A DNA stretch of 64,000 nt from an uncultured Ruminococcus sp. (GCA_902794395.1 CADBHB010000004.1:1-64000); one strand, 5' to 3'. Numbered from the stretch's first letter, positions 36,622 through 49,684 are shown. The notes: a model not told the origin generated them from the sequence alone. Numbers and translations: made by a program.

Positions 36622-37158
36622 ATGCATAAGGACGTTGAAAGCATCCTGATTTCACAGGAAAAACTTGAAAGTATTGTGAAGTCGCTTGCAAAACAGATCG
36701 AAAAAGACTATAATGGCAAGGAATTCATCTTAGTGGGACTTCTCAAGGGCAGCATCGTCTTTATGGCGGAGCTGATGACGAGGATCGACCTCGACTTTGA
36801 CATCGACTTCATGGTGGCGTCCTCCTACGGCGGCGGCACCGAGAGCTCGGGCAAGGTGAAGATCGTAAAAGACCTCAGCATCGATCCCACGGGCAAGGAC
36901 ATCCTTATCGTGGAGGATATAGTCGACTCGGGCAACACCCTCAACTTCGTCGTCAACCATCTGGTTACCAACGGCGCGCGCGAGGTAAAGGTCGTCACCC
37001 TCTGTGACAAGCCCAGCCGCCGCAAGGTGCCCTTTGTGCCCGACTACTGCGGCGCCGAGATACCCGACGAGTTCATCGTCGGCTACGGTCTCGATTACGA
37101 TGAAAAATACCGCAATTTGCCCTACATAGGCATTTTAAAGCGTTCGGTATATGAATAG
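36622..37158 (+). CDS. hpt: Hypoxanthine phosphoribosyltransferase
   Basis: A 178-residue protein with the PRPP-binding motif ILIVEDIVDSGNTL (about 93-106), VGLLKGSIVFMAEL and FMVASSYGGGTESSG. It salvages hypoxanthine and guanine to IMP and GMP. AAAAGGGGAGTAAAAG precedes the ATG; tilS is 41 bp upstream and ftsH downstream. Confidence 0.95.
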   Translation: MHKDVESILISQEKLESIVKSLAKQIEKDYNGKEFILVGLLKGSIVFMAELMTRIDLDFDIDFMVASSYGGGTESSGKVKIVKDLSIDPTGKDILIVEDIVDSGNTLNFVVNHLVTNGAREVKVVTLCDKPSRRKVPFVPDYCGAEIPDEFIVGYGLDYDEKYRNLPYIGILKRSVYE

Positions 37159-37233
37159 TAAGCGGACGGCGCGGATAGCTTTTGAGCAAAAGCGGGGCAT
37201 CCGTGACCTAACGCGAAACAAGGAGTGATTCCC

Positions 37234-39183
<1,950 letters not shown>

Positions 39184-39200
39184 TGAGCCGATGTGCTTTT

Positions 39201-39230
39201 AGGCGTCCCTTCGGGGGCGCCTTTATTTTC
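39201..39230 (+). terminator. Terminator of ftsH
   Basis: AGGCGTCCC-TTCG-GGGGCGCCT (39201-39222) followed by TTATTTT. Confidence 0.88.
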
Positions 39231-39255
39231 CTGCGAACATCTTTTCGAAATGCTC

Positions 39256-39284
39256 TTGTCAATTAAAAAAGTTTATGTTATACT
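39256..39284 (+). promoter_or_regulatory. SigA promoter of uvrA
   Basis: TTGTCA (39256-39261), 17 bp, TATACT (39279-39284), about 40 bp before the uvrA ATG. Confidence 0.78.
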
Positions 39285-39325
39285 ATTTTGAGTCAGAATT
39301 AACTTAACCAGAAACAAGGGATATT

Positions 39326-42145
39326 ATGGCAAGTGATAAAATCATAGTCAGGGGCGCCAAGGAGCACAACCTGAAAAACATAAGCGTAGAGATACCGCGC
39401 AATAAGCTGGTGGTCATAACGGGGCTAAGCGGCTCGGGCAAGAGCTCGCTCGCCTTCGACACCATCTACGCCGAGGGGCAGCGCCGCTATGTGGAGAGCC
39501 TTTCCAGCTACGCCCGGATGTTCCTGGGTCAGATGGACAAGCCCAACGTGGAGAGCATAGAGGGGCTTTCGCCCGCGATCTCAATAGATCAAAAGACGAC
39601 CTCTAAGAATCCGCGTTCCACAGTCGGCACCGTAACCGAGATCTACGACTACCTGCGCCTGCTTTACGCGCGCATCGGCGTGCCGCACTGCACCGTCTGC
39701 GGCAGAGAGATACGCCAGCAGACCGTCGATCAGATCGTAGACAAGATCCTCTCCTACGAAGAGGGCAGCAAGCTGCAGCTGCTCGCACCCGTGGTGCGCG
39801 GTCGCAAGGGCGAGCATCAAAAGGTGCTCGATTCCGCCCGCAAGTCGGGTTTTGCCCGTGTGCGCGTGGACGGGATAATCTATGACCTGTCCGAGAAAAT
39901 ACCGATAGAGAAAAACAAAAAGCACGATATAGAAGTAGTGGTCGACCGCCTTGTTATCAAGCCCGGCATCTCCTCGCGCCTGTCCGACAGCATCGAAACC
40001 GCCTCAAAGCTCAGCGGCGGGCTGGTTATGGTCAGCTTTGTCGGCGGCAAGGACGTTACCTTCTCGCAAAAGTACGCCTGCCCCGAGCACGGCGTTAGCA
40101 TAGAAGACCTCAGCCCCAGGATGTTTTCCTTCAACAATCCCTTCGGCGCCTGCCCTAAGTGCACGGGTCTGGGCGTGTTCCTCAAAATAGACGAGGACAA
40201 GATCCTTCCCGACCGTGAAAAAAGCATCGCGGACGGCGGCATCAAGGGCAGCGGCTGGGCTATGGAGGGCAGCCAGATCGCCGCGATGTATATGGAGGCG
40301 CTGGCGCGCCGCTACAAGTTTTCCCTCACAGAACCCATCAAAAACATCCCCGAGGATGTTATCCAAAAGATACTCTACGGCACAGGCGGCGAAAAGCTTA
40401 CGATACACCGCCGTTCAGCCTACGGCAGCGGCACCTATGAGCGTGAATTCGAGGGCGTGATAACCAACCTCGACCGACGCTATCACGAGTCAGGCTCCAA
40501 CTGGGTCAAGGACGAGATACGCTCATATATGACAGAGATACCCTGCGACGCCTGCCACGGCGAGCGCCTGTCGCGCGAAAGCCTCGCGGTCACCGTCGGC
40601 GGCATCAATATCTCAGACTTTTGCAAGATGAGCGTGGTAGACGCGCTCGATTTTCTGCAAAATCTGGAGCTAAACGAAAAGGAGACTCTTATCGGCAGGG
40701 AGATACTCAAGGAGATCGGCGAACGGCTCAACTTCCTCAAGAGCGTAGGGCTGGGCTATCTGACCCTTTCTCGCTCCTCGGGAACGCTCTCGGGCGGCGA
40801 GAGCCAGCGTATCCGCCTCGCCACGCAGATAGGCAGCTCGCTGATGGGCGTGCTGTACATCCTCGACGAGCCGAGCATCGGGCTGCACCAGCGCGACAAC
40901 GAAAAGCTGCTGGGCACCCTGAAGCGCCTGCGCGATCTGGGCAATACCGTGATAGTCGTAGAGCACGACGAGGAGACGATGTACGCCGCCGACCACATCG
41001 TTGATGTTGGCCCGGGAGCGGGCATCCACGGGGGAGAAATAGTCTGCGCGGGCGATGTTGAGGCGGTCAAGGCATGCGAGGCTTCGGTCACCGGGCAGTA
41101 CCTCAGCGGCAAGCGCGCGGTGCCTGTGCCCGAAAAGCGGCGCAAGGGCAACGGAAAGTTCCTCGAGATCCGCGGCGCCCGCGAAAACAACCTCAAGAAC
41201 ATCAATGTAAAGATCCCGCTGGGCGAGTTCGTCTGTGTAACGGGCGTCTCCGGCTCGGGCAAAAGCTCGCTTATCAACGAGGTGCTCTACAAAACCCTCG
41301 CCCGCGAGCTCAACCGCGCCAAGACCGTCTCCGGCAAACACAAGGAGATACTCGGGCTTGAACACCTCGACAAGGTCATCGAGATCGACCAAAGCCCCAT
41401 CGGACGCACCCCGCGCTCCAATCCCGCCACCTACACGGGCGTTTTCAACGATATTCGCGCGCTTTTCGCGGAGACGCAGGACGCAAAAATGCGCGGCTAC
41501 GGACAGGGGCGATTCTCCTTCAATGTAAAGGGCGGCAGGTGCGAGGCGTGCCAGGGCGACGGCATCATCAAGATAGAAATGCATTTCCTCTCCGACGTAT
41601 ATGTGCCCTGCGAGGTCTGCAAGGGCAAGCGCTACAACCGCGAGACGCTGGAGGTAAAATACAAGGGCAGGTCTATCAACGACGTGCTCGAAATGAGCGT
41701 TGAGGAGGGCATGGAGTTTTTTGCGAACATCCCCAAGATACACCGCAAGCTAAAGACCCTGTTCGACGTCGGACTGGGCTATATCAAGCTGGGTCAGCCC
41801 GCCACCACGCTTTCGGGAGGCGAGGCGCAGCGGGTGAAGCTCGCCACCGAGCTAAGCAAGCGCAGCACCGGCAAGACGATATATATTTTGGACGAGCCCA
41901 CCACGGGACTGCATATCGCCGACGTTCACCGCCTGGTCGATGTGCTGCAGCTCCTTGTGGAGGGCGGCAACACGGTGGTGGTCATCGAGCACAACCTCGA
42001 CCTCATCAAAACCGCCGACCACATAATCGACCTCGGACCCGAGGGCGGCGACATGGGCGGAACCATCGTCGTTCAGGGCACTCCCGAGCAGGTCGCGCGC
42101 AGCAAAAGATCCTTCACGGGTCAGTATTTGAAGCCGCTGCTGTGA
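39326..42145 (+). CDS. uvrA: UvrABC system protein A
   Basis: A 939-residue protein with two ABC ATPase modules: Walker A at [13 protein letters not shown] (about 32-44) and [11 protein letters not shown] (about 640), signatures [12 protein letters not shown] and [12 protein letters not shown], and zinc-finger cysteines CPKC, CDAC, CEAC and [20 protein letters not shown] is typical. It recognises damaged DNA and loads UvrB. It starts after its own promoter with AAGGGATATT upstream and ends at a strong terminator; uvrB and uvrC are not in the window. Confidence 0.97.
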   Translation: MASDKIIVRGAKEHNLKNISVEIPRNKLVVITGLSGSGKSSLAFDTIYAEGQRRYVESLSSYARMFLGQMDKPNVESIEGLSPAISIDQKTTSKNPRSTVGTVTEIYDYLRLLYARIGVPHCTVCGREIRQQTVDQIVDKILSYEEGSKLQLLAPVVRGRKGEHQKVLDSARKSGFARVRVDGIIYDLSEKIPIEKNKKHDIEVVVDRLVIKPGISSRLSDSIETASKLSGGLVMVSFVGGKDVTFSQKYACPEHGVSIEDLSPRMFSFNNPFGACPKCTGLGVFLKIDEDKILPDREKSIADGGIKGSGWAMEGSQIAAMYMEALARRYKFSLTEPIKNIPEDVIQKILYGTGGEKLTIHRRSAYGSGTYEREFEGVITNLDRRYHESGSNWVKDEIRSYMTEIPCDACHGERLSRESLAVTVGGINISDFCKMSVVDALDFLQNLELNEKETLIGREILKEIGERLNFLKSVGLGYLTLSRSSGTLSGGESQRIRLATQIGSSLMGVLYILDEPSIGLHQRDNEKLLGTLKRLRDLGNTVIVVEHDEETMYAADHIVDVGPGAGIHGGEIVCAGDVEAVKACEASVTGQYLSGKRAVPVPEKRRKGNGKFLEIRGARENNLKNINVKIPLGEFVCVTGVSGSGKSSLINEVLYKTLARELNRAKTVSGKHKEILGLEHLDKVIEIDQSPIGRTPRSNPATYTGVFNDIRALFAETQDAKMRGYGQGRFSFNVKGGRCEACQGDGIIKIEMHFLSDVYVPCEVCKGKRYNRETLEVKYKGRSINDVLEMSVEEGMEFFANIPKIHRKLKTLFDVGLGYIKLGQPATTLSGGEAQRVKLATELSKRSTGKTIYILDEPTTGLHIADVHRLVDVLQLLVEGGNTVVVIEHNLDLIKTADHIIDLGPEGGDMGGTIVVQGTPEQVARSKRSFTGQYLKPLL

Positions 42146-42179
42146 GCACGCTGCGGCAGATGAAAACAACCTTTCTTCA

Positions 42180-42204
42180 AAAAGCGCCTTCGGGCGCTTT
42201 TCTC
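42180..42204 (+). terminator. Terminator of uvrA
   Basis: AAAAGCGCC-TTCG-GGCGCTTTT (42180-42201), a stable tetraloop hairpin with a T-tract. Confidence 0.9.
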
Positions 42205-42272
42205 TATGTCCAAACCGCCTTTTCCCTCATACTATGCAGTGTAGGAATAGAATGAAACTATGAGGTGAAATC

Positions 42273-42497
42273 ATGCAGAATATCATAACCTTTGCGTCTA
42301 TGACAGCGGCTATGCGCGCGCGTGAGCTGCTGCGCAGGAACCGTATACCCGCCCGAATGACCCGCACGCCCGCTAAATACCGCCGAGGCTCCTGCGGCTA
42401 CAGTCTGGTGCTTGAAAGGGACGCCGATGCCGCCCTAAAGCTGCTGCGGCAGTCCGATATACGGTACAGGGGCGTTTTCGCCGATGATGACCGTTGA
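42273..42497 (+). CDS. DUF3343 protein (putative Se/S carrier)
   Basis: A 74-residue protein: FASMTAAMRARELLRRNRIP, ARMTRTPAKYRRGSCGYSLV and an acidic C-terminus. The single conserved Cys in SCGYS and the small size fit DUF3343, proposed to carry selenium or sulfur. It overlaps the cysteine desulfurase gene by 4 bp (TTGA), supporting a joint function. ATGAGGTGAAATC precedes the ATG. Confidence 0.8.
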   Translation: MQNIITFASMTAAMRARELLRRNRIPARMTRTPAKYRRGSCGYSLVLERDADAALKLLRQSDIRYRGVFADDDR

Positions 42498-43633
42498 TCT
42501 ACTTCGACAACGGCGCCACCACCTTTCCCAAGCCTCTTTCGGTGAGGAGAGCGGTAGCCTACGCCATGCAGAACGCAGGCGCCAATCCGGGGCGCAGCGG
42601 ACACAGTCTGTCACTCAGGGCGTCACAGCTCATATATGACTGCCGCGAGAACGCCGCGAGGTTGCTGGGCGTGCCCTCGCCCGAAAACATCATCTTTACA
42701 CTAAACTGCACCACGGCGCTAAACACCGTGATCCACGGAGTGTTGAAAAAAGGAGATCACGCGGTCATTTCCTCCCTGGAGCACAACGCGGTGCTGCGTC
42801 CGCTTGAAGCCATGAAGCAGCAGGGCGTAAGCTACTCGATAGCTAAGGTCGTATGCGGCGACGATGAGGCGACGCTGGAAAGCTTTCGCCGCGCCATCCG
42901 CGGCAACACCAAGCTGGTGATATGCACGGGCGCTTCCAATGTTTTCGGCGTGCGCCTGCCCGTAGAGCGGCTGGCGGCGCTCTGCCGCATATACAACATC
43001 CTCTTTTGTGTGGACGCCGCGCAGATGGCGGGTTGTGTGCCCATAGATATGCTTGACAGCGGCATCGACTTCCTCTGCTGCGCCGGTCACAAGGGGCTGT
43101 ACGGCCCGATGGGTACGGGCATACTCGCCGTCAACACAGACGTGCTGCCGCAAAGCCTTATACAGGGCGGCACTGGCAGCATGTCCGCAAGCCCGCTGCA
43201 GCCCGAGGAGCTGCCCGACCGCTTTGAGAGCGGCACCCCGAACCTACCCGGCATAGCGGGGCTGAACGCCGGAATCAAATTCGTCCTGAGCAGGGGAGAG
43301 GACGCGATCTTCCGCGAGGAAACGCGAAAGGCTCGGCTGCTGTACGACGGGCTAAAGCGCAACAAAAACATCACGCTCTACACCGAGCGCCCCGACCCCG
43401 CGGCGCAGGTGCCGGTCATATCCTTCAATGTGCGCGGCCACGACAGCGAGGAAACAGCGGCGGCTCTCAACGACAAATTCGGCATCGCCGTGCGTTCGGG
43501 GCTGCACTGCGCGCCGCTGGCGCACCGTCATTTCGGCACCGAAGACACGGGCACCGTGCGCGCGGTCATATCTGTATTTACAACTCCTGCGCAAATAACG
43601 TATTTTTTAGCCTCTCTGGATAAAATTTTTTAA
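42494..43633 (+). CDS. Cysteine desulfurase family protein (class V aminotransferase)
   Basis: A 379-residue PLP enzyme of the TIGR01977 type: YFDNGATTFPKP, NPGRSGHSLS, the PLP lysine in CAGHKGLYGPMG (about 199), and a C-terminal catalytic Cys in RSGLHCAPLAHRH (about 339). It would draw sulfur (or selenium) from cysteine (selenocysteine). The start is TTG, overlapping the DUF3343 stop; no better start is nearby. Such pairs are often near selenium-metabolism genes, none of which is visible here. Confidence 0.87.
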   Translation: MIYFDNGATTFPKPLSVRRAVAYAMQNAGANPGRSGHSLSLRASQLIYDCRENAARLLGVPSPENIIFTLNCTTALNTVIHGVLKKGDHAVISSLEHNAVLRPLEAMKQQGVSYSIAKVVCGDDEATLESFRRAIRGNTKLVICTGASNVFGVRLPVERLAALCRIYNILFCVDAAQMAGCVPIDMLDSGIDFLCCAGHKGLYGPMGTGILAVNTDVLPQSLIQGGTGSMSASPLQPEELPDRFESGTPNLPGIAGLNAGIKFVLSRGEDAIFREETRKARLLYDGLKRNKNITLYTERPDPAAQVPVISFNVRGHDSEETAAALNDKFGIAVRSGLHCAPLAHRHFGTEDTGTVRAVISVFTTPAQITYFLASLDKIF

Positions 43634-43650
43634 ACTTATTTCCAAAAAGG

Positions 43651-43680
43651 TTGCAATCAAGGTAACAAATGTGTTAAAAT
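43651..43680 (+). promoter_or_regulatory. SigA promoter of cdaA-cdaR
   Basis: TTGCAA (43651-43656), 18 bp, TAAAAT (43675-43680), just downstream of the desulfurase stop. Confidence 0.7.
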
Positions 43681-43713
43681 AGATAAGTAAATCTAACAGA
43701 GGGGAGGATGTAT

Positions 43714-44577
43714 ATGGATATATTCAATAATCTTTGGTCCATCATAAAAACGATCCAGTTCAGAGATATAATCGATATCCTCGCCATTTCGCTCATCGTG
43801 TTCGGGCTGCTGCGCCTGATACGCGAGACCCGCGCGGCTCAGCTCTTAAAGGGTCTTATGCTGCTGCTGGCGGTCTACATTCTCTCGTCTATTTTCAATC
43901 TGGTAATGCTTTCCACCCTGTTGCGAGCCTTCTTCGAGGCGTCGGTCGTCATTATAACGGTCATCTTTCAGCCCGAGATACGCAAGGCGCTGGAGCAGGT
44001 GGGTAAGAACAAAAACTGGCGAAAGTATTTCAAGGCGTTTTCCAAAACCGGCAGGACCGACGACTGGGAAAAGGCGGTGCGCAAATCCATTGTAGACGCC
44101 GCCGATACCGCCATGCTGTTCTCGCGCTCGCGCACAGGCGCGCTGCTGGTTTTTGAGCGCGAGATAATGCTGTCGGACATCGCCGCTACCGGTACCATAG
44201 TAGACGCCGAAACCTCGGTGGCGCTGTTCGGTAATATTTTCTTCAACAAAGCGCCGCTCCACGACGGCGCCAGCATCCTCCGTGACGGCAAGCTCTACGC
44301 GGCGGGATGTATCCTTCCGCTGACAGGCAACAAGAATGTAGACATCAACCTGGGCACCCGCCACAGAGCCGCGCTGGGCATCAGCGAGCAGAGCGACGCG
44401 GTGGTGCTGGTGGTCAGCGAGGAAACAGGCGTTATCTCGCTTGCTACGGCGGGTGAGCTTACCCGCGACTACAACCGCGATTCTCTTATCAAAAAGCTCA
44501 ACGCGCTTCTTCTGGACGAAATAGAAGAGGAAGAGAGCAAATACCGCAAGTTCCGAAAAGGGAGGAAGAAAGAATGA
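43714..44577 (+). CDS. cdaA: Diadenylate cyclase CdaA
   Basis: A 287-residue protein with three N-terminal membrane spans (about 15-90) and a DAC (DisA_N) domain with LHDGASILRDGKL (about 182) and GTRHRAALG (about 212). It makes c-di-AMP from two ATP at the membrane. The ATG at 43714 is chosen because AGGGGAGG is 6 bp before it; the ATG at 43708 abuts that site. It overlaps cdaR by 4 bp (ATGA). Confidence 0.95.
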   Translation: MDIFNNLWSIIKTIQFRDIIDILAISLIVFGLLRLIRETRAAQLLKGLMLLLAVYILSSIFNLVMLSTLLRAFFEASVVIITVIFQPEIRKALEQVGKNKNWRKYFKAFSKTGRTDDWEKAVRKSIVDAADTAMLFSRSRTGALLVFEREIMLSDIAATGTIVDAETSVALFGNIFFNKAPLHDGASILRDGKLYAAGCILPLTGNKNVDINLGTRHRAALGISEQSDAVVLVVSEETGVISLATAGELTRDYNRDSLIKKLNALLLDEIEEEESKYRKFRKGRKKE

Positions 44578-45830
44578 AAAAGAAGTCCCTTTTCAGCCGC
44601 CTTATGCAAAAAAACTATATGCTGTTTTTGTTTGCGGTGCTTGTGTCGCTCATAATCTGGATCTATATGAGCTTTTCTTCTCCGAATACCACCACCACCT
44701 TCACCCTCAGCAACGTCCCCATCAAGATAGAATTGTCGGAGGACGCGCGAAGTCAGGGCTTGCAGGTGTTTACCGCCGATACGCCTAAGGCGTCGGTAAC
44801 GCTGTCGGGCAACCGCACGGTGCTGGGGCTTGTAAGTGAAAACGACCTCACCGTTACTGCGGCGACCGGCTCCATCGATTCGGTCGGATCCTTCACGCTT
44901 CCCGTTACCGCCAACAAGCGTTCGTCGCTCGGCAACTTTTCGGTGTCGAGTTGCTCGCCTTCCTCTGTAAACGTCAATGTTGACTATTACAAGGAGCGCG
45001 AAATGCCCATTCAGGAAAACATCGATGTCAACGTAGAGGACGGCTACAACGGCGCCGTAACGCTGCCCTACAGCACCATCACCGTTTCCGGACCGCAGAC
45101 CGAGGTGCTCAGCATCGACAAGGCGGTAGCTCAGGCTAAGATACCCAATAAGCTCAGCGAATCCAAGGAGGTCGAAGCTAAGGTTGTGCTGCTCGACGAA
45201 AACGGAAACGCTATTGACTCCAAGCTTATCCATCTCAGCTATGATTCGATAAAGGCCACGGTGACCGTGCTGCCTGAGAAAAAGGTATCGGTTGAGCCCG
45301 TGTTCGTCAACAAGCCCGATGGCCTTGAAATCACCGACAGTATGCTGAATGTCACGCCGTCCGAGATGATGCTGGCTGGTCCCGAGAGCGCGCTTGAGGA
45401 GATAGACTCCGTCAAGCTCGAGTCAATCGATTTTTCCAAGCTTAAAAACGAGAAGTACAATTTTGACAAGCTGGGCATAAAGTTCCCCGAAAACTGCAAG
45501 AATATCAGCAACGATACCACGGCTGACGTTTCGCTCGACCTCAGCGGTCTGTCCACCAAGGTGTTCACGGTGGATAAGTTCGTTGTTGAGGGCTTGCCTA
45601 ACAACTACTCCTGTGTCGTCACCTCCAAGAGCGTAGATGTGACGGTGGTGGGAACAAAGGCGGAGATCGAAAAGCTGACTGCCTCGCAGATCACAGCGGT
45701 CATCGACACCTCAGAGCTGTCCGGCAAGACAGGCTCGGTCGAAATGCCCGTTACCTTCCGCTTCAGCGGCGTCAGCACCTGCTGGGCGTGCGGCAGCTAC
45801 CAGGTCAATGTAACTATCTCTCAAAAATAA
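44574..45830 (+). CDS. cdaR: CdaA regulator CdaR (YbbR repeats)
   Basis: A 418-residue protein: one N-terminal membrane span (about 15-35, MLFLFAVLVSLIIWIYM) and a long outside region of about four YbbR-type repeats (IKIELSEDARSQGLQVFTA, KKVSVEPVFVNKPDGLEITD and similar). CdaR binds CdaA and modulates c-di-AMP synthesis. The usual glmM does not follow; the operon ends at a strong terminator. Confidence 0.92.
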   Translation: MKKKSLFSRLMQKNYMLFLFAVLVSLIIWIYMSFSSPNTTTTFTLSNVPIKIELSEDARSQGLQVFTADTPKASVTLSGNRTVLGLVSENDLTVTAATGSIDSVGSFTLPVTANKRSSLGNFSVSSCSPSSVNVNVDYYKEREMPIQENIDVNVEDGYNGAVTLPYSTITVSGPQTEVLSIDKAVAQAKIPNKLSESKEVEAKVVLLDENGNAIDSKLIHLSYDSIKATVTVLPEKKVSVEPVFVNKPDGLEITDSMLNVTPSEMMLAGPESALEEIDSVKLESIDFSKLKNEKYNFDKLGIKFPENCKNISNDTTADVSLDLSGLSTKVFTVDKFVVEGLPNNYSCVVTSKSVDVTVVGTKAEIEKLTASQITAVIDTSELSGKTGSVEMPVTFRFSGVSTCWACGSYQVNVTISQK

Positions 45831-45835
45831 TACTG

Positions 45836-45868
45836 CAGGGTTGAACATTGTTCAGCCCTGTTTTTTTG
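45836..45868 (+). terminator. Terminator of cdaA-cdaR
   Basis: CAGGGTTGAAC-ATT-GTTCAGCCCTG (45836-45860) followed by seven T residues. Confidence 0.92.
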
Positions 45869-45916
45869 GAATAAAATGATGTTATAGAATTATATAGTGT
45901 GTAAGAACATTCTCTG

Positions 45917-45999
45917 CAAAAAAATAAAGACAACACCGCACTGCCTGCGTTGTACGATTTCTATTATCGTTTTGTCAGGCAAATATTGCGGTATTGTCT
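45917..45999 (-). terminator. Long-stem terminator of the polysaccharide genes
   Basis: On the minus strand AGACAATACCGCA (45999-45987) pairs with TGCGGTGTTGTCT (45940-45928), and TGCCTG (45981-45976) pairs with CAGGCA (45947-45942), with a loop of about 28 nt. TTATTTTTTT follows. Confidence 0.7.
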
Positions 46000-46025
46000 A
46001 AACTAAAAAAGAGAGCGCTTTTGCG

Positions 46026-47642
46026 TTATTTTCTGCTCGGTTCTGTAAACCGATTTACTCCGAAACCCAGCGCCATCGCCAAAATGGGGATGATCGGGAT
46101 GCAAAAGCGGATGTTTTCAGAGCAAACGTAGGGGTACCGGAAGCAAAAGCCGTAGTAAGATATGAGGGTTGTCAGAAAAACGACGGTGAAAAAAACCTTG
46201 GTCCTGAAATCGGGACCCATCTTCTTTTGACACAGCATCCAAACCAGACAAACCACGCTGATGACCGCCAGCACAGCGGCGGCGATTACAAAGACGGTCG
46301 CCATTTCGTTGAAGTCCCACGGCTTGTGATACTCGTCGAATATCGAGGTTTTTAACAGAGCGATCAACGGATTGTATTCATTGTAGGGCGCCCCGTACAT
46401 CGTGAACGCCTCAAAAGGATAGTTGAACTGCGACGCGCCGAAGTCAAACAAGCGCTTCGCCGTGGGGATCGCCTTGAGAGACATCTGCTGCATATGCGGG
46501 TCGGGGACATAGGTAAACGGGATGTGGAAGGTGACGAAGTTGCGTATGCCCCACCACAGTCCGAGCGGTGCGCAGACAGCGCCGAACGCGGCAAACTGAC
46601 CGATGAAGGGCAGCGGCTTTTTGATGTTCTGAATGAACACCCACAAAAAGACTATCGCGATCGCGGGCGCCACCATCCACGCGGACAGCTTCGCCATCAT
46701 ACCGAAGCCGACGCTCAGCGCGATCGGCAATATATACAGCAGTGTGGGGTGCTGCACCCATTTAAGTGTCCACAGAATAGCCAACAGTGACAGGAAGGAA
46801 GCCAGCATGTCGTTGTTGTAGGCTCCGCTCCAAATAATGAAGGTGGGGTAGAAGCAGGCTATCGACATGGCGACGATAAGCCCCTTGCCCTCAAGCTTGA
46901 CGAGCTTGAATATGCGGTAGCAGACAACCATTGTCAGCGAGGAATACAGCATTGGCAGGATCTGGATCGCCTCCTGCGCCTCCTTCAGTTCTACGCCGAA
47001 CGAGGTAAAGATATGCAGCAGCGCCGCCATCAGCATATGATGCAGCGGAGGATGATAGTACTGCCAGCGCGTGGTAACATTGAAATCGGGCATCTTTAGC
47101 CCGTTGTTATACCAGTACATGATATAACTTTCGTGTCCGGCGGTACTCGCAAAACTGCCGGCGTCGTGCTGCATTTCAGTGCTGCTGTAGCGCAATACGT
47201 AGCAGTAGCGCACTACCACGCCCAGCAAAATCATCAACAGCACCACGCGGTCGGTGTTCAGTGCATTTTCACGGTGCAGCGCCAACCCCAGAATGACAAG
47301 CCCCACCAACACGGGAACAAACATCACCTTGCCGTGCGCGGTGTTTTCATTGACCATGACGGAAAACAGCACGCTGAGCACCACCGGCGAGAAAATCAGC
47401 AGCAAATTGATCTTCACGTCTTGGCTCGGCTTGCCGAAAACCACCAGCGCCAGCGCGGCAAGGATCCAGATAACGGACTCCGTCACGATGCCTGCGGGCG
47501 TGATCTGCTGCAGCTGCGCCATACCAAACGGCAGAAGCAGCGCGCAGACTGTGGCGACAAACAAAAACGGATGGGCAATTAACGCGTCAAACAAGCGGTC
47601 GATCGGACGCTTGGGCGCTTTTTTTTTCTTGGTTTTATTCAT
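46026..47642 (-). CDS. Membrane glycosyltransferase, GT39/ArnT-like
   Basis: A 538-residue protein with about 12 hydrophobic segments. After span 1-2 comes the acidic loop MQHDAGSF and [14 protein letters not shown], typical of GT-C enzymes of the PMT/ArnT group that use polyprenyl-phosphate sugars outside the membrane. The N-terminus is basic ([12 protein letters not shown]). The ATG overlaps the upstream oxidoreductase stop by 4 bp (ATGA), so the two are coupled. The acceptor is unknown; with GtrA and a sugar epimerase next door it probably decorates a surface polymer. Confidence 0.8.
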   Translation of the reverse strand: MNKTKKKKAPKRPIDRLFDALIAHPFLFVATVCALLLPFGMAQLQQITPAGIVTESVIWILAALALVVFGKPSQDVKINLLLIFSPVVLSVLFSVMVNENTAHGKVMFVPVLVGLVILGLALHRENALNTDRVVLLMILLGVVVRYCYVLRYSSTEMQHDAGSFASTAGHESYIMYWYNNGLKMPDFNVTTRWQYYHPPLHHMLMAALLHIFTSFGVELKEAQEAIQILPMLYSSLTMVVCYRIFKLVKLEGKGLIVAMSIACFYPTFIIWSGAYNNDMLASFLSLLAILWTLKWVQHPTLLYILPIALSVGFGMMAKLSAWMVAPAIAIVFLWVFIQNIKKPLPFIGQFAAFGAVCAPLGLWWGIRNFVTFHIPFTYVPDPHMQQMSLKAIPTAKRLFDFGASQFNYPFEAFTMYGAPYNEYNPLIALLKTSIFDEYHKPWDFNEMATVFVIAAAVLAVISVVCLVWMLCQKKMGPDFRTKVFFTVVFLTTLISYYGFCFRYPYVCSENIRFCIPIIPILAMALGFGVNRFTEPSRK

Positions 47643-49192
47643 GACTTGTTTTCCTCGTGGTATTCTTTCTCGGTGTTTACGTTCCAAATATTGTCCTTTT
47701 TGGTTTCGCCCGCGAGAATATTCTTGACCGCCTCAAAGGAGGTGCACATACTGTGGTCGATATTGTTGTAGCGGTGCTGACCGTTTCTGCCGACGCAGAA
47801 CAGGTTTTCAATGGTATCGAGATACGCGCGCAGCTCGTCCATATGTTCATAGGTGTCGAAGTAGGCGGGATAAGCCTTTTTGACGCGCTCAACATGGAAG
47901 TCGAGCACCTCGTCCTCGCTGCCTATCAGCCCCATCTTCACCATCTCGGAAACGCCCATCCTGCCGAAGGCGTCGTCGGTCATCGACCACATCTCGTCGC
48001 CCTCGTTGCAGAAGTACTCCAGACCCATCCAGACGGTGCCCTCCGGTTTTTCCACCATATAGGGCGACCAGTTGTTATAAATCTGAAAACGTCCCATCTT
48101 GACGCTCTTGTCGTGCACATACACCCAGTTATCGGGAACGATGTCACCGAGCGTTTTTGTTTTTGTTTCGTTTTTCAGGTTGAGGTGCGGGATAAGCACA
48201 CCCACGGTCATGTAGTCGCGGTACGGAAGTCCCGAGGCGATGTCAAGGTATTTTTTCGGCACGTCGTTCATGCCCTCCGCCAGATCCTTGACCGGCATGG
48301 AGGAGATGATATAATCTCCCTCCACGGTGACGCGCTTGCCGTCCTTTTCATAAACCAGCCCCGTAAGGCGGTTGCCGTCCTTGATGAGGTTTACGACCTT
48401 TGCGTTTTTGATGATCGTACCGCCCATCTTTTCCACATCGGCGGCGGTCAGATCCCACAGCTGTCCGGGTCCGAGCTTAGGGTATGCGAATTCCTCGATA
48501 AGCGAGGTTTCAACCTTGCGGTTCTTCTTGCGGAACAGCTTGCCGAAGATGTCGCCGAGCACCGCCTTTATCGACAGACCCTTGACGCGCTGAGCGCCCC
48601 ATTCGGGTGAGATCTCCGAAGGATGTCTGCCCCAGAGGTTCTCGGTGTAGTTCTCAAAGAACATCGAATACAGTTTTTTGCCGAAGCGGTTGATGTAAAA
48701 GTCCTCCAGCGACTTTTCCTCGCGCTTGTGGAACACGGTTTTCAGATAGCTGAAGCCTACCACGATTGTAGTGCCCAGCCCCATGTTTTTTATGGTCGCG
48801 AATTTAAGCGACACGGGATAATCGAAAAATTTAGCATTGAAGAAAATGCGCGACAAGCGGTTCCTGCGCAGCATGACGCGGTCGGTCTTTTCGGGGTCGG
48901 GGCCGTTTTCCGAAACGGTGGAGGTGCGTCCTAGCACTACGTCGTCATACGGCATGGCGCCCTGTGTGGGCAGCATCTTCTCCCACCATTCGTTTACCTC
49001 GGGCACCTTGGAAAAGAAGCGGTGACCGCCCATATCCATACGGTTACCCTTATAATTGACCGTGCGGGAAATGCCGCCGAAGCAGTCGCTCTCCTCAAAC
49101 ACGGTTACCTTGTAGTCCTCGCTTTTATCCAACAGCTCATAGGCGGCGGTCAATCCCGCGGGGCCCGCGCCGATAATCAATACGTTTTTCAC
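47639..49192 (-). CDS. FAD-dependent oxidoreductase, UDP-galactopyranose mutase-like
   Basis: A 517-residue flavoprotein with an N-terminal dinucleotide-binding motif ([18 protein letters not shown]), [23 protein letters not shown] and a C-terminal [16 protein letters not shown]. It belongs to the NAD(P)/FAD amine-oxidase-like group that includes UDP-galactopyranose mutases and is common in polysaccharide clusters. The GTG at 49192 is preferred because AGGAG lies 9 bp upstream; the frame also has TTG at 49201, which abuts that site. The reaction is uncertain. Confidence 0.78.
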   Translation of the reverse strand: MKNVLIIGAGPAGLTAAYELLDKSEDYKVTVFEESDCFGGISRTVNYKGNRMDMGGHRFFSKVPEVNEWWEKMLPTQGAMPYDDVVLGRTSTVSENGPDPEKTDRVMLRRNRLSRIFFNAKFFDYPVSLKFATIKNMGLGTTIVVGFSYLKTVFHKREEKSLEDFYINRFGKKLYSMFFENYTENLWGRHPSEISPEWGAQRVKGLSIKAVLGDIFGKLFRKKNRKVETSLIEEFAYPKLGPGQLWDLTAADVEKMGGTIIKNAKVVNLIKDGNRLTGLVYEKDGKRVTVEGDYIISSMPVKDLAEGMNDVPKKYLDIASGLPYRDYMTVGVLIPHLNLKNETKTKTLGDIVPDNWVYVHDKSVKMGRFQIYNNWSPYMVEKPEGTVWMGLEYFCNEGDEMWSMTDDAFGRMGVSEMVKMGLIGSEDEVLDFHVERVKKAYPAYFDTYEHMDELRAYLDTIENLFCVGRNGQHRYNNIDHSMCTSFEAVKNILAGETKKDNIWNVNTEKEYHEENKS

Positions 49193-49204
49193 TGAAAACA
49201 ACTC

Positions 49205-49669
49205 CTATTTTTTATAGATAAATATTCTTCTTGCCGCATAATTCCATATCAGGACAAGGAAAGTGGATACCGCCCATACGATCATGTAATGAATGCCAAG
49301 CTGAATATTGAAGATCCAGAGCAATCCTTCTTTTATCAAAAGACCGATCGCGCTAATGATAAATACGACAATGAATTCTCCCGTGATGCCCATGGACTTT
49401 TTGCCGGATCGAAAAACAAATGATCTTGACAGCAGAAAATTCGCTATGGTTCCCACAACAAAAGCGATAGCCTGCGACAGAAAAACAAGCATGGGTTTTT
49501 CATCCGAAAAAACAAAGTGCTGTAAAACCCACAGAGCCAGTCCTTCCGCCACCGTCGCCAGACCGCCGACAAAACAATACCGAAAAAATTGGATCATATT
49601 GTTTTCTGTCGGTTCATAAAAGAGCTTTTTGAATTGAAACGTACAAATCAGCTTTATCAATTCTTTCAT
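49205..49669 (-). CDS. GtrA family membrane protein
   Basis: A 154-residue protein with four membrane spans and the GtrA/DPMS pattern: FFRYCFVGGLATVAEGLALW, GTIANFLLSRSFVF and STFLVLIWNYAARRIFIY. Members are thought to help move or present polyprenyl-phosphate sugars across the membrane. CGGAG precedes the ATG. The gene is A+T-richer than its neighbours, as is the next one. Confidence 0.88.
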   Translation of the reverse strand: MKELIKLICTFQFKKLFYEPTENNMIQFFRYCFVGGLATVAEGLALWVLQHFVFSDEKPMLVFLSQAIAFVVGTIANFLLSRSFVFRSGKKSMGITGEFIVVFIISAIGLLIKEGLLWIFNIQLGIHYMIVWAVSTFLVLIWNYAARRIFIYKK

Positions 49670-49684
49670 ATTTAACTCCGTTCA

